Of a stretch of DNA of 32,393 bases, positions 8,485 through 16,322 are shown piece after piece; position 1 is the stretch's first letter, and each line of letters starts with the position of its first letter. The DNA comes from Spongiibacteraceae bacterium. GTDB taxonomy: Bacteria; Pseudomonadota; Gammaproteobacteria; Pseudomonadales; Spongiibacteraceae. Location of the stretch: positions 1-32,393 of the forward strand of contig PAKT01000043.1 of assembly GCA_002710725.1 (NCBI GenBank), given 5' to 3'. The notes below the pieces were generated by a model that made no database searches, was not told the origin of the DNA, and saw only the letters and a program-made list of their open reading frames with translations. The position numbers and the translations under genes are program-made.

Positions 8485-9153
8485 ATGGCAGAAATCCTGA
8501 TGGTGCGGCACGGCCAGGCGGCCTTTGGCACCGATAACTATGACCGGCTCACGGAGCTGGGCTGGGAGCAATCGCGCATTCTCGGCGAGCATTTTGCGGC
8601 GACCGAGCCGCAGTTTGACAGGGTGTTTACCGGCACCCTGCGCCGTCACCGGGAAACCCTTGCGGGTATTCAGCAGGCCCTGCCGGCGCTGCCGTCGGCA
8701 GTGGAGCTTGCCGGGCTTAACGAGTTTGATTTTCACGCGCTGGTAGTGGCCTATCGCAGTCAGTGTCTTGGCGCAGAAGCTGAGCTGGATATAACTGACG
8801 CGCGAACCTTTTACGGTTGTCTGCGCGAGGCTTTGCTGGCCTGGAATCGCAATGAATTGGACGGGCTGGCCGAAGACTGGGGCGGTTTTGAAACGCGGGT
8901 GCGCGGCACGCTGGCAGAAATTGCCGCAACGCGCGGGCGGGTGCTGGTGGTCAGTTCCGGTGGTCCGATCAGCGCCGTGGTGCGGGAGGTTATGTCACTG
9001 GGCGTGGAGCAGATGGTCAATCTCAATCTGCAGGCCGTCAATACCGGTATCACCCGCTACTTCGGCAATCGCAAACACTGGCGGCTCAATATGTTTAACG
9101 CGGTGCCGCACCTGGAGCCCAGTCAGCACCGTCATTTGATTACTTATACCTGA
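8485..9153 (+). CDS. Histidine-phosphatase-superfamily protein with altered second His motif
   Basis: The protein has 222 residues. The N-terminus ILMVRHGQA (R8-H9-G10) is the phosphohistidine motif of the phosphoglycerate-mutase/SixA superfamily. FTGTLRRHRETL supplies the usual second arginine. Where the family normally has a second catalytic His (SHGG), this protein reads VVSSGGPIS, with Ser158 in the His place; it may belong to a subfamily with a different mechanism or weak activity. It lies 93 bases upstream of an acyl-CoA dehydrogenase and phosphotransferase pair, in the same direction. It may be their partner or simply the first gene of the same operon. No substrate can be assigned. Confidence 0.85.
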   Translation: MAEILMVRHGQAAFGTDNYDRLTELGWEQSRILGEHFAATEPQFDRVFTGTLRRHRETLAGIQQALPALPSAVELAGLNEFDFHALVVAYRSQCLGAEAELDITDARTFYGCLREALLAWNRNELDGLAEDWGGFETRVRGTLAEIAATRGRVLVVSSGGPISAVVREVMSLGVEQMVNLNLQAVNTGITRYFGNRKHWRLNMFNAVPHLEPSQHRHLITYT

Positions 9154-9245
9154 GGAGCCTTTGTTCATTCGTCATTGCGTCGCCGTGTAATGACGTGAAT
9201 AGTGAATCAATCAGCGCTTCTCCTATTCTGATCGGGAACACGACC

Positions 9246-10481
9246 ATGGATTTCACACCTTCAGCAAAGTCCCAGCAACTCCTGCAAACACTCGAACGGT
9301 TTTTTGACGACTACATTTACCCGAACGAGGTGCAGTACGCCCGTCAGCTACACGACGCTGAAAATCGCTTTGCGGCCCTGCCGCTGATGGATGAGTTGAA
9401 AGCCAAAGCGAGAGCCGCCGGCCTGTGGAATCTGTTTGTACCGCCATCGCACGCGGAGTACTGCGACCTCGGCGGCCTCAGCTTCAGTGACTACGCGCCG
9501 CTGGCTGAACTGATGGGTCGGGTGCAGTGGAGCCCTGAAGTGTTTAACTGTAATGCGCCCGATACCGGCAATATGGAAGTGCTGATGAATTTCGGTACAG
9601 AGGCCCAGAAAGACAGGTGGCTGAGACCGCTGCTCAATGGCGAGATTCGGTCGTCCTACGCCATGACCGAGCCACAGGTTGCCTCCAGCGATGCGACCAA
9701 CATTGAGCTGCGGATTGAGCGCGACGGTGACGAGTGGGTACTGAACGGGCGCAAGTGGTTTATCACCGGCGCCATGTACGAGCGCACAAAAATCTTCATC
9801 GTGATGGGTAAGTCTGATCCGGATAATCCCAACCGCCATCAGCAGCAAACCCAGGTGCTGGTACCCAAAGACACGGCCGGCCTTGAGATTATCCGGCCGC
9901 TGACCACACTGGGCTATGACGATGCGCCGATTGGTCACGCGGAGCTGGTGTTCAACAATGTACGGGTACCCGCGGAAAATGTACTGCTCGGTGAAGGGCG
10001 CGGTTTCGAAATCGCCCAGAGCCGATTGGGGCCGGGCCGGATGCATCACTGCATGCGCTTGATTGGCGCCGCTCAGCGCGCGCTGGAACTGGCCTGTCAG
10101 CGTGCGGTAGCGCGCACCACCTTTGGCCGGCCGCTGAGCAAGCATCAATCGGTGCGTGAAGATATTTCGAAAAGTTTTTCGGAAGTGGAGATGGCGCGCT
10201 TGCTGGTGCTGAAAACCTGCGACAAGATAGATCGCGAAGGGGTTGCCGAATCCATCGATATGATTGCTGCTACCAAAACCACCGTGCCGCTGCTGGTGCA
10301 GAATCTGATCGATCGCTGCATGCAGCTACACGGCGCGGGTGGTCTGACCGAGGATTATTTTATGGCCGAGGCCTTCAACTATGCGCGCTGGTGTCGACAG
10401 GCCGATGGCCCGGATCAGGTGCACCAGATGGCCTTGGGCAAAAAAATTATTGATCGCTACAGTGGACAAGAATCACGATGA
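9246..10481 (+). CDS. Acyl-CoA dehydrogenase of the ACAD10/11 (LvaC) type
   Basis: This is a 411-residue FAD enzyme. It shows the ACAD signatures YAMTEPQVASSDATN and GRKWFITGA. The C-terminal run LHGAGGLTEDY followed by ADGPDQVH resembles the C-terminus of human ACAD11 (ADGPDEVH). In ACAD10/11 and the Pseudomonas levulinate protein LvaC, this domain acts on a 4-phosphoacyl-CoA made by a partner kinase and eliminates phosphate to give an enoyl-CoA that enters beta-oxidation. I chose the ATG at 9246 (MDFTPSAKSQQLL), preceded by GGGAA; an upstream GTG at 9195 would add 17 residues without family character. Its stop overlaps the start of the next gene (ATGA at 10478-10481), indicating translational coupling with the kinase. 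Confidence 0.93.
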   Translation: MDFTPSAKSQQLLQTLERFFDDYIYPNEVQYARQLHDAENRFAALPLMDELKAKARAAGLWNLFVPPSHAEYCDLGGLSFSDYAPLAELMGRVQWSPEVFNCNAPDTGNMEVLMNFGTEAQKDRWLRPLLNGEIRSSYAMTEPQVASSDATNIELRIERDGDEWVLNGRKWFITGAMYERTKIFIVMGKSDPDNPNRHQQQTQVLVPKDTAGLEIIRPLTTLGYDDAPIGHAELVFNNVRVPAENVLLGEGRGFEIAQSRLGPGRMHHCMRLIGAAQRALELACQRAVARTTFGRPLSKHQSVREDISKSFSEVEMARLLVLKTCDKIDREGVAESIDMIAATKTTVPLLVQNLIDRCMQLHGAGGLTEDYFMAEAFNYARWCRQADGPDQVHQMALGKKIIDRYSGQESR

Positions 10482-11500
10482 CGACACTGGAACTCGATAC
10501 CACAAAGCTTGAGCGCTATCTTTCGGCGCATATTCCCGAATTCAAGGGGCCCTTAAGCGCCGAGAAATTTGCCGGTGGTCAGTCCAACCCGACTTATCTG
10601 CTTACCAGTGCCAGTGGACGCTATGTGCTGCGCCGCAAGCCGCCGGGTGAGCTGCTGAAATCTGCGCACGCGGTCGACCGGGAATTCAGGGTCATGAGCG
10701 CGCTGGCGTCCACGGCCGTTCCCGTGCCAAACATGCGCGTACTCTGCGAGGACGACAGTATTATCGGCTCTATGTTTTACGTGATGGATTTTGTTGAGGG
10801 GCGCATCTTCTGGAATGCGGCATTGCCGGAGCAGACTAACAGTGAGCGCGGCGCCATTTACGATGCCATGAACCGGGTGCTCGTAGATCTGCACAATGTA
10901 GATGTTGATTCGGTTGGTCTGTCTGACTACGGCAAACCCGGCAATTATTTTGAGCGCCAGATTTCGCGCTGGACCAAGCAGTACCGCGCCAGTGAAACCG
11001 AAGCCATTCCCGCCATGGAAACACTGATGCAGTGGCTGGAGCACAACAAGCCGGATGACGACGGCCTTGTGTGTATCAACCACGGCGATTTCCGCCTCGA
11101 CAACATGATGTTTCACCCCAACGAAAATCGGGTGTTGGCGCTGCTGGATTGGGAGCTGTCTACCCTCGGTCACCCCTATGCCGACCTGGCCTATCAATGC
11201 ATGCAGTGGCGCATTCCCACCGACGCCGCGATTCCGGGCTTGGGCGGTCTGGATCGGGATGCGCTGGGCCTGCCGAGCGAGGCGGCCTACGTGCGGCGTT
11301 ACTGCGAGCGTCGCGGCATTAGCGGAATCGATAACTGGACCTTTTATATCGCGTTTGCCTTTTTCCGCCTGAGCGCTATTTTGCAGGGCATTCAAAAACG
11401 GGCGCTGGACGGCAATGCCTCCAGCGACAAGGCTCAGGCTTACGGGGCGCTGGCGCGACCGCTGGCCGAGCTGGGCGTAGAGACGATCGAAAATGGCTAG
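10478..11500 (+). CDS. ACAD10/11-type phosphotransferase (APH fold; LvaA-like)
   Basis: This 340-residue protein has the aminoglycoside-phosphotransferase fold. Catalytic HGDFRLDN (H202-N209) and metal-binding LLDWELS (D224) are intact. FAGGQSNPTY and RRKPPGELLKSAHAVDREF are the hallmarks of the kinase half of ACAD10/11, and DYGKPGNYFERQI also matches. In that family the enzyme phosphorylates the 4-hydroxyl of 4-hydroxyacyl-CoAs, so this is unlikely to be an antibiotic kinase. The ATG overlaps the stop of the dehydrogenase by four bases, so the two mammalian domains appear here as a coupled gene pair. The exact acyl chain cannot be read from sequence. An aminotransferase/omega-amidase pair and an acyl-CoA ligase lie further right, but not in the same transcript. 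Confidence 0.92.
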   Translation: MTTLELDTTKLERYLSAHIPEFKGPLSAEKFAGGQSNPTYLLTSASGRYVLRRKPPGELLKSAHAVDREFRVMSALASTAVPVPNMRVLCEDDSIIGSMFYVMDFVEGRIFWNAALPEQTNSERGAIYDAMNRVLVDLHNVDVDSVGLSDYGKPGNYFERQISRWTKQYRASETEAIPAMETLMQWLEHNKPDDDGLVCINHGDFRLDNMMFHPNENRVLALLDWELSTLGHPYADLAYQCMQWRIPTDAAIPGLGGLDRDALGLPSEAAYVRRYCERRGISGIDNWTFYIAFAFFRLSAILQGIQKRALDGNASSDKAQAYGALARPLAELGVETIENG

Positions 11501-11581
11501 CGCATCCCAGAACCGGCGCGCTTTCGCGCGCCAACATGACCCATGTAGTAGGCTCTGGCTGTCTGACTGAACAGAGGGCGA

Positions 11582-12055
11582 ATGGTGCAGCGCGGTTTTA
11601 CCCTGATGGAAATGCTGGTGGTGCTGGCGATCATTGCCATACTGGCCACAATGATGGTGCCCAGTCAGGGGCATCGCAATATCCAGACTCAGGTAGTTGA
11701 GAGCGTTGAGCTGGTCGATGGCTACAAAGCCGCGATTGAAGCCTACTTTCGCGCAGCGGGTTCCTTTCCCGCAGACAACGAGCAGGCGGGCATGCCGGCG
11801 CCGGAACTGCTGATGGGCAATTACCTGCAGCGGGTTGACGTGCTTGACGGTGCCATGCACCTGATGATGGGGAACAAGTTTCCAGCGTCACTGCAGGGCA
11901 GCGTCGTCAGCTTGCGGCCCCTGCTTGTTGAGGGTTCACCGTCGAGCCCGATCTCCTGGGTGTGCGGTTACGACGAAGTGCCGGAGGGCATGAAGGCGAC
12001 GGCCGATAATCGCACCGATCTGGAAATCAAATATCTGCCGCTGCGCTGTCGCTGA
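11582..12055 (+). CDS. Type IV pilin-like protein (prepilin)
   Basis: The protein has 157 residues. A very short leader ending in Gly5 precedes FTLMEMLVVLAIIAIL, the class III (PilD) prepilin signal with phenylalanine at mature position 1 and Glu at mature position 5 (E10). The hydrophobic helix is followed by a soluble domain. A Cys pair near the end (C128 and C156) would close the D-region loop typical of type IVa pilins, and the ending YLPLRCR also resembles that family. A GAGGG ribosome site lies just before the ATG. No other pilus genes lie nearby, so it is an orphan pilin or minor pilin that would depend on a pilus or type II machine elsewhere. It sits 81 bases after the phosphotransferase and converges with the omega-amidase. 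Confidence 0.85.
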   Translation: MVQRGFTLMEMLVVLAIIAILATMMVPSQGHRNIQTQVVESVELVDGYKAAIEAYFRAAGSFPADNEQAGMPAPELLMGNYLQRVDVLDGAMHLMMGNKFPASLQGSVVSLRPLLVEGSPSSPISWVCGYDEVPEGMKATADNRTDLEIKYLPLRCR

Positions 12056-12089
12056 CAGCAAAAGTTCAGCGCTCTATACGTGCGCAGGC

Positions 12090-12857
12090 TTAGTCAGTGT
12101 TCAGTGTGAAAGCATCAGCATCCAGCATGGCGGGGAATTTCTCGCGAAACGCCATCAGCGCGTCTTTATCCAGTGTCGCCCGCAGCGACTCCGGTTCATG
12201 GGGACGGCCGCTGGCCAGGGGCTGACCCTTGAAATCGATAATGGCACTGTCGCCACTGTAGGGTATGCCGTTGCCGTCTTCGCCCACCCGGTTTACACCA
12301 ATCACAAAACTCAGGTTTTCGATGGCGCGTGCAGTCAGCAGTGACGACCAGGCGTGTCGCCTGGGCTCCGGCCAGTTGGCCACATAAATCAATACGTCGT
12401 AGTCGTCGCGATTGCGGCTGAACACCGGAAAGCGCAGGTCGTAGCACACCTGCAAGCAGAAGCGCAGGCCGCGAAATTCGACAATCTTTCTGTTTGTGCC
12501 GGGGTGGTAGTGGTTGTGCTCGCCGGCCATGCGAAACAGGTGGCGTTTGTCGTAATAGGTGTGGCCCTCGGGCGTTACCCAGTACATACGGTTTACATAC
12601 CGCTCACCGTCTTTGACGGCGACAGAGCCGGTGATGGCGCAGTCGTGTTCTGCGGCAAGTGCCTGCATCCAGGGCAAGGTCGGCCCGTCTGCGGCTTCGG
12701 CGATGGCCTCGGCCTGCATTGAAAAGCCGGAGGTAAACATTTCGGGCAGGACGATGACATCGGCGTCGCCGTTGTCGGCGATCAGGCCGCTGAAATAATC
12801 GCGGTTCTTGTCGGCCTCCTGCCAGTACAGAACCGATTGCAGGGCAGCTACTTTCAT
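12090..12857 (-). CDS. yafV: Omega-amidase (YafV-type nitrilase)
   Basis: This is a 255-residue carbon-nitrogen hydrolase. The catalytic triad of the nitrilase superfamily is visible: E39 (VLPEMFTSGF), K104 (YYDKRHLF) and C138 (LQVCYDLRFP). ANWPEPRRHAW and GDSAIIDFKG match the YafV/NIT2 omega-amidase branch, which hydrolyses 2-oxoglutaramate to 2-oxoglutarate and ammonia (also 2-oxosuccinamate). Its ATG overlaps the stop of the upstream aminotransferase (four-base overlap at 12854-12857). The aminotransferase would make the 2-oxoglutaramate when it uses glutamine as donor, so the pair forms a glutamine transaminase/omega-amidase route. The family call is strong; the pathway is inferred from the gene pair. 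Confidence 0.93.
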   Translation of the reverse strand: MKVAALQSVLYWQEADKNRDYFSGLIADNGDADVIVLPEMFTSGFSMQAEAIAEAADGPTLPWMQALAAEHDCAITGSVAVKDGERYVNRMYWVTPEGHTYYDKRHLFRMAGEHNHYHPGTNRKIVEFRGLRFCLQVCYDLRFPVFSRNRDDYDVLIYVANWPEPRRHAWSSLLTARAIENLSFVIGVNRVGEDGNGIPYSGDSAIIDFKGQPLASGRPHEPESLRATLDKDALMAFREKFPAMLDADAFTLNTD

Positions 12858-13996
12858 AGGGCTTTCAACCTGTTGGCGGCGTCTATCAGGGTTTGTTCGC
12901 GCTTGGCAAAGCAGAAACGCACGATGCGGCTCTCCGGCGGAGTTTCGTAAAACACCGACAGCGGGATGGCGGCCACGCCATGCTCGCGGGTCAGGCGCTG
13001 GCAGTAGTCCAGATCGTTGTCGTCGCTGAGTTCACTGTAGTCGGCCAGCACAAAATAAGTGCCGGCGCTGGGCAGCAGTTTGAAGCGCGAGCCCTGCATG
13101 GCTTCTACAAAGCAGTCGCGTTTATCCTGGTAAAAATTGGCCAGCTCGTGAACGGTGTTGCCTTGCTCGACCAGCATATCAGCCACCGCATACTGGGCCG
13201 GTGTAAAGCTGGTAAAAGTGACAAACTGATGCACCTTGCGGAACTCTTCGCTGAGGGCTGCGGGGGCAACGCAGTAGCCCAGCTTCCAGCCGGTGACATG
13301 GAAGGTTTTGCCAAATGACGACACCACAAAGCTGCGCGCCGCCAGCGCCGGGTAGCGGTGCGCGCTGTTGCGCTCGCGCTCGAACACGATGTGCTCGTAG
13401 ACCTCATCGCTGATCACCAGCAGGTTGTGTTTTTCGGCAATGCGTTCCAGTTCGCGCCAGTCCTTGTCGGTAAAAGCAGTGGCGGTAGGATTGTGGGGGC
13501 TGTTGACCATGATCAGCCGGGTAGTGGGTTTGATACTGTCTTCAATCTGCTGCCAGTCGGGTTGGTAATGCGGGGGCATCAGTGCAAGCCGGGTGCAGTT
13601 TCCGCCGGCAAGAGTAATGGCCGGTTCGTAGCTGTCATAGGCCGGGTCCAGCAGAATCACATTGTCGCCGGGCCGGATCACAGCCTGCACCGCGACAAAC
13701 AGGGCCTCGGTGGCGCCGGAGGTGAGAGTGACTTCCAGGTCGGGGTTGATCTGGCGGCCGTAGCATGCCCGTACAAGATCGGCGATGGCTTCGCGCAACT
13801 CCGGAATGCCGTTCATGGGCGCGTACTGATTACGGCCACTGGTCGCGTGGTGATTGAGTCTTTCCAGCAGATACTCGCTGGCGGCAAAATCGGGGAAGCC
13901 CTGTGACAGGTTGATGGCGCCGTGCTCGTTCGCCAGTGCCGACATGACGGAGAAAATGGTGGTGCCGACGTGGGGCAGTTTGCTGTTGATGGTCAT
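12854..13996 (-). CDS. PLP aminotransferase (methionine/glutamine type, YbdL-like)
   Basis: This is a 380-residue fold-type I aminotransferase. The PLP lysine is K230 in SSFGKTFHVTGWKLGY. VNSPHNPTATAF carries the substrate/cofactor Asn, LISDEVYEHI-like VISDEVYEHI the Asp/Tyr pair, and SQGFPDF with NQYAPMNGIPELR is typical of YbdL and the kynurenine/glutamine transaminase group. The likely reaction is transamination of 4-methylthio-2-oxobutanoate to methionine, or of similar oxo acids, with glutamine as donor; the omega-amidase then removes the product. It is translated directly into the omega-amidase through a four-base overlap. It is transcribed away from the acyl-CoA ligase; the 146-base gap between them contains the dyads noted separately. 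Exact substrate specificity cannot be decided from sequence. Confidence 0.92.
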   Translation of the reverse strand: MTINSKLPHVGTTIFSVMSALANEHGAINLSQGFPDFAASEYLLERLNHHATSGRNQYAPMNGIPELREAIADLVRACYGRQINPDLEVTLTSGATEALFVAVQAVIRPGDNVILLDPAYDSYEPAITLAGGNCTRLALMPPHYQPDWQQIEDSIKPTTRLIMVNSPHNPTATAFTDKDWRELERIAEKHNLLVISDEVYEHIVFERERNSAHRYPALAARSFVVSSFGKTFHVTGWKLGYCVAPAALSEEFRKVHQFVTFTSFTPAQYAVADMLVEQGNTVHELANFYQDKRDCFVEAMQGSRFKLLPSAGTYFVLADYSELSDDNDLDYCQRLTREHGVAAIPLSVFYETPPESRIVRFCFAKREQTLIDAANRLKAL

Positions 13997-14080
13997 GGCC
14001 TGTCGCTGAGTCAGAGTCTGGGTGCATTTTGCGTGAGGCGGGATACATCGTCCAGTTCTGCTATAGTGGCTGAATGCCCC

Positions 14081-14113
14081 TTGACGGTGTCAATACAGCC
14101 CCGCGAGCGCGGG
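14081..14113. promoter_or_regulatory. Two adjacent short palindromes in the leader of the acyl-CoA ligase
   Basis: TTGACGGTGTCAA (14081-14093) is a 5-base inverted repeat around GGT. CCCGCG-AG-CGCGGG (14100-14113) is a 6-base one. They lie between a possible -10 (TATAGT, 14062-14067) and the AAGGAG ribosome site (14131-14136). They could be an operator or a leader hairpin. I recognise no FadR or PsrA consensus. Confidence 0.3.
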
Positions 14114-14142
14114 AAAATAACAGCTAAAACAAGGAGACGTGC

Positions 14143-15765
14143 ATGCTTGCGCCCATGATGGAAAGTCCGTTACTGATTTCCGGTCTGCTGGAATTTGGTG
14201 TAGTCAGCCACCCCGACGCGGAAATTGTCAGCCGCAAGGTTGAAGATGGCAGTATTCACCGAACCACCCAGAAAGAGGCGGCCAAGCGCACCCGCCAGCT
14301 CGCCAACGCCTTGCTGAACTGGGGCGTAAAACCGGGTGACCGCATAGCGACGCTGGCCTGGAATACCTGGCGCCACTACGAAGTGTATTACGCCACGGCG
14401 GGTATCGGCAGCATTTGCCACACCGTCAACCCCCGACTGTTCCCGGAGCAGCTCGAGTATATTTTCAATCACGCCGAAGACCGTATGCTGTTTATCGACG
14501 TGAACCTGATGCCTATTATCGAGCCCTTGATCGACAAGCTGCCTCATCTGCAGGCCATTGTGGTGATGTGCGACAAGGCGCATATGCCAGACAGCAAGAT
14601 CGACAAGCTGATCTGCTACGAAGACTTCATTGCGGCCCACAGCGATGAGCTCGCCTGGCCCCAGTTTGACGAGAGCACGCCCTGTTCGCTGTGCTACACC
14701 TCGGGTACCACCGGCAACCCGAAGGGCGTTCTGTATACCCACCGCTCCACCGTGTTGCACGCCATGGCAAGCCTGCATGCGCAGGTGCTCGATATCAGCT
14801 CCGACAGCGTCATACTGCCGGTGGTGCCGATGTTCCACGTCAACGCCTGGGGCCTGCCCTATGCGGTGACCATTACCGGTGCCAAACTCGTGTTCCCCGG
14901 CGCCGCTATGGATGGCGCCAGCCTGTGGGAGCTGATCGAGGCGGAATCGCCCACCCTGCTGGCGGGTGTGCCCACCATATGGCTGGGGCTGCTGAACCAC
15001 CTCGACAGCATCAACAAAACGCTGGACAGCGTCGAGCGAGTGATCGTTGGCGGCTCGGCCGCACCGCTGTCCATGATCAGGGCCTTTGATGAAAAACACG
15101 ACGCCTTCCTTCTGCACGCCTGGGGTATGACAGAGATGTCGCCCATCGGCACGGTGAATGCGCCTACCAAAAAGCTGCTGAGCCTGCCCAAAGAAGAGCG
15201 CTATAAAAAGCAGCTCAAGCAGGGCAAGCCGGTCTACGGCGTTGAAATGAAAATTATCGACGACGAGGGTAATGAGCTGCCGCGCGATGGCAAGGCTTAC
15301 GGTCGCCTGATGGTGCGCGGCCCCTGGATCGTCAACAGTTACTACAAGAGCGGCAAGCTGGCGACCGAAGACGGCTGGTTTGATACCGGCGACGTGGCGA
15401 CCCTCGATGCTGACAACATGATGCAGATCGTCGACCGCAGCAAAGATGTGATCAAATCCGGTGGCGAATGGATCAGCTCCATTGATCTGGAAAATGTTGC
15501 TGTGGGTCATCCTGCTGTTGCCGAGGCCTGCGTTATCGGCATCGCCCATGAGAAGTGGCAGGAACGGCCGCTGCTGCTGGTGGTGCTAAAAGACGGCGCC
15601 AGCGCCACCAAGGATGAGATTATCGATTTTCTCAAACCCCAGCTGGCCAGTTTCTGGGTGCCGGACGATGTGGTGTTCCGCGACGAGCTGCCGCATACCG
15701 CCACCGGCAAACTGCTGAAAGTGCCGCTGCGCGAAGAGTATGCGGGCCACTACATAAAATCGTAA
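14143..15765 (+). CDS. Fatty-acyl-CoA ligase (AMP-forming)
   Basis: This 540-residue adenylate-forming enzyme activates a carboxylic acid to acyl-AMP and then acyl-CoA. The ATP-binding P-loop reads [25 protein letters not shown] is motif A5, [11 protein letters not shown] is the ribose-binding Asp motif, and [15 protein letters not shown] is the hinge. The C-terminal catalytic lysine is in [21 protein letters not shown] near the start and the overall pattern match the medium/long-chain fatty-acid ligase clade (AlkK-like), which often uses medium-chain or unusual acids. The AAGGAG six bases before the ATG fixes the start. Seven bases after its stop begins a shikimate-kinase-like gene, so they are probably co-transcribed. 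It could feed the ACAD11-type pair upstream, but that is only a possibility. Confidence 0.93.
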   Translation: MLAPMMESPLLISGLLEFGVVSHPDAEIVSRKVEDGSIHRTTQKEAAKRTRQLANALLNWGVKPGDRIATLAWNTWRHYEVYYATAGIGSICHTVNPRLFPEQLEYIFNHAEDRMLFIDVNLMPIIEPLIDKLPHLQAIVVMCDKAHMPDSKIDKLICYEDFIAAHSDELAWPQFDESTPCSLCYTSGTTGNPKGVLYTHRSTVLHAMASLHAQVLDISSDSVILPVVPMFHVNAWGLPYAVTITGAKLVFPGAAMDGASLWELIEAESPTLLAGVPTIWLGLLNHLDSINKTLDSVERVIVGGSAAPLSMIRAFDEKHDAFLLHAWGMTEMSPIGTVNAPTKKLLSLPKEERYKKQLKQGKPVYGVEMKIIDDEGNELPRDGKAYGRLMVRGPWIVNSYYKSGKLATEDGWFDTGDVATLDADNMMQIVDRSKDVIKSGGEWISSIDLENVAVGHPAVAEACVIGIAHEKWQERPLLLVVLKDGASATKDEIIDFLKPQLASFWVPDDVVFRDELPHTATGKLLKVPLREEYAGHYIKS

Positions 15766-15772
15766 GCTTGCG

Positions 15773-16273
15773 ATGAGCGAGCGCAACAACATTACGCTGA
15801 TTGGTATGCCGGGGGCAGGGAAAAGCACCCTCGGCGTGTTGCTGGCCAAAACGCTTGCCAAAGGCTTTGTCGATACCGATGTACTGATCCAGCAGCGGGA
15901 AAACTGCACCCTGCAGGCCTATCAGGAGCGACACGGCCTCGAACGCTTTCAGGCGCTGGAGGCCGAGGTTCTCAGCAATCTGGATGTGAGCAATTGCGTT
16001 ATCGCCACCGGCGGCAGCGCGGTCTATTCCGGACAGGCCATGCAGGCTCTTGCCGCACACTCCCAAATCGTTTTTATTGATGTGCCGCTCGAGGTATTGA
16101 ATGAGCGCATCAACAATATGGAGAGCCGCGGTATTGTGCAGAAGCCCGGCCAGGATTTTGCTACCCTTTATCGCGAACGCTGGGCGCTGTACGAGCAGGC
16201 GGCAGAGATTCGAATTGAAGCTGATCATCACGCCATGGAAGCCGTGCTCGCACTGATGCTCGACCGGCTCTAA
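15773..16273 (+). CDS. Shikimate-kinase-like P-loop kinase with altered substrate site
   Basis: This is a 166-residue nucleoside-monophosphate-kinase-fold protein. Walker A is GMPGAGKST (11-19). VDTDVLI (D34, D36), ATGGSAV (79-84), a lid arginine (R119) and YRERWALYEQAA (R136) all correspond to shikimate kinase AroK. The AroK motif FRxxE, whose Arg binds shikimate, reads FQALE here (Q60), so shikimate may not be the substrate. The usual aroK-aroB pairing is absent. Instead it follows a fatty-acyl-CoA ligase by seven bases and precedes purU. It may be a paralogue that phosphorylates another small hydroxylated molecule. The family is sure; the substrate is unknown. Confidence 0.85.
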   Translation: MSERNNITLIGMPGAGKSTLGVLLAKTLAKGFVDTDVLIQQRENCTLQAYQERHGLERFQALEAEVLSNLDVSNCVIATGGSAVYSGQAMQALAAHSQIVFIDVPLEVLNERINNMESRGIVQKPGQDFATLYRERWALYEQAAEIRIEADHHAMEAVLALMLDRL

Positions 16274-16290
16274 CGCGAATAAATTTTACC

Positions 16291-16306
16291 CGCCCTGACA
16301 AGGGCG
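16291..16306 (+). other. Short hairpin upstream of purU
   Basis: CGCCCT-GACA-AGGGCG forms a perfect six-base stem with a four-base loop between the kinase stop and the purU start. It has no following T-run, so it is not a standard terminator. It may affect purU translation or message stability. Confidence 0.35.
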
Positions 16307-16322
16307 CCCACCGGATAACACC

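Noticed and set aside
10478-11500. Aminoglycoside resistance gene
   Set aside because: The APH fold is present, but KPPGELL, AHAVDREF and coupling to an acyl-CoA dehydrogenase place it in the ACAD10/11 kinase group.
14170-15549. Long minus-strand open frame (459 residues) opposite the acyl-CoA ligase
   Set aside because: The plus strand has all adenylate-forming motifs; the antisense product is His/Gln/Val-rich, as expected of a GC-rich shadow.
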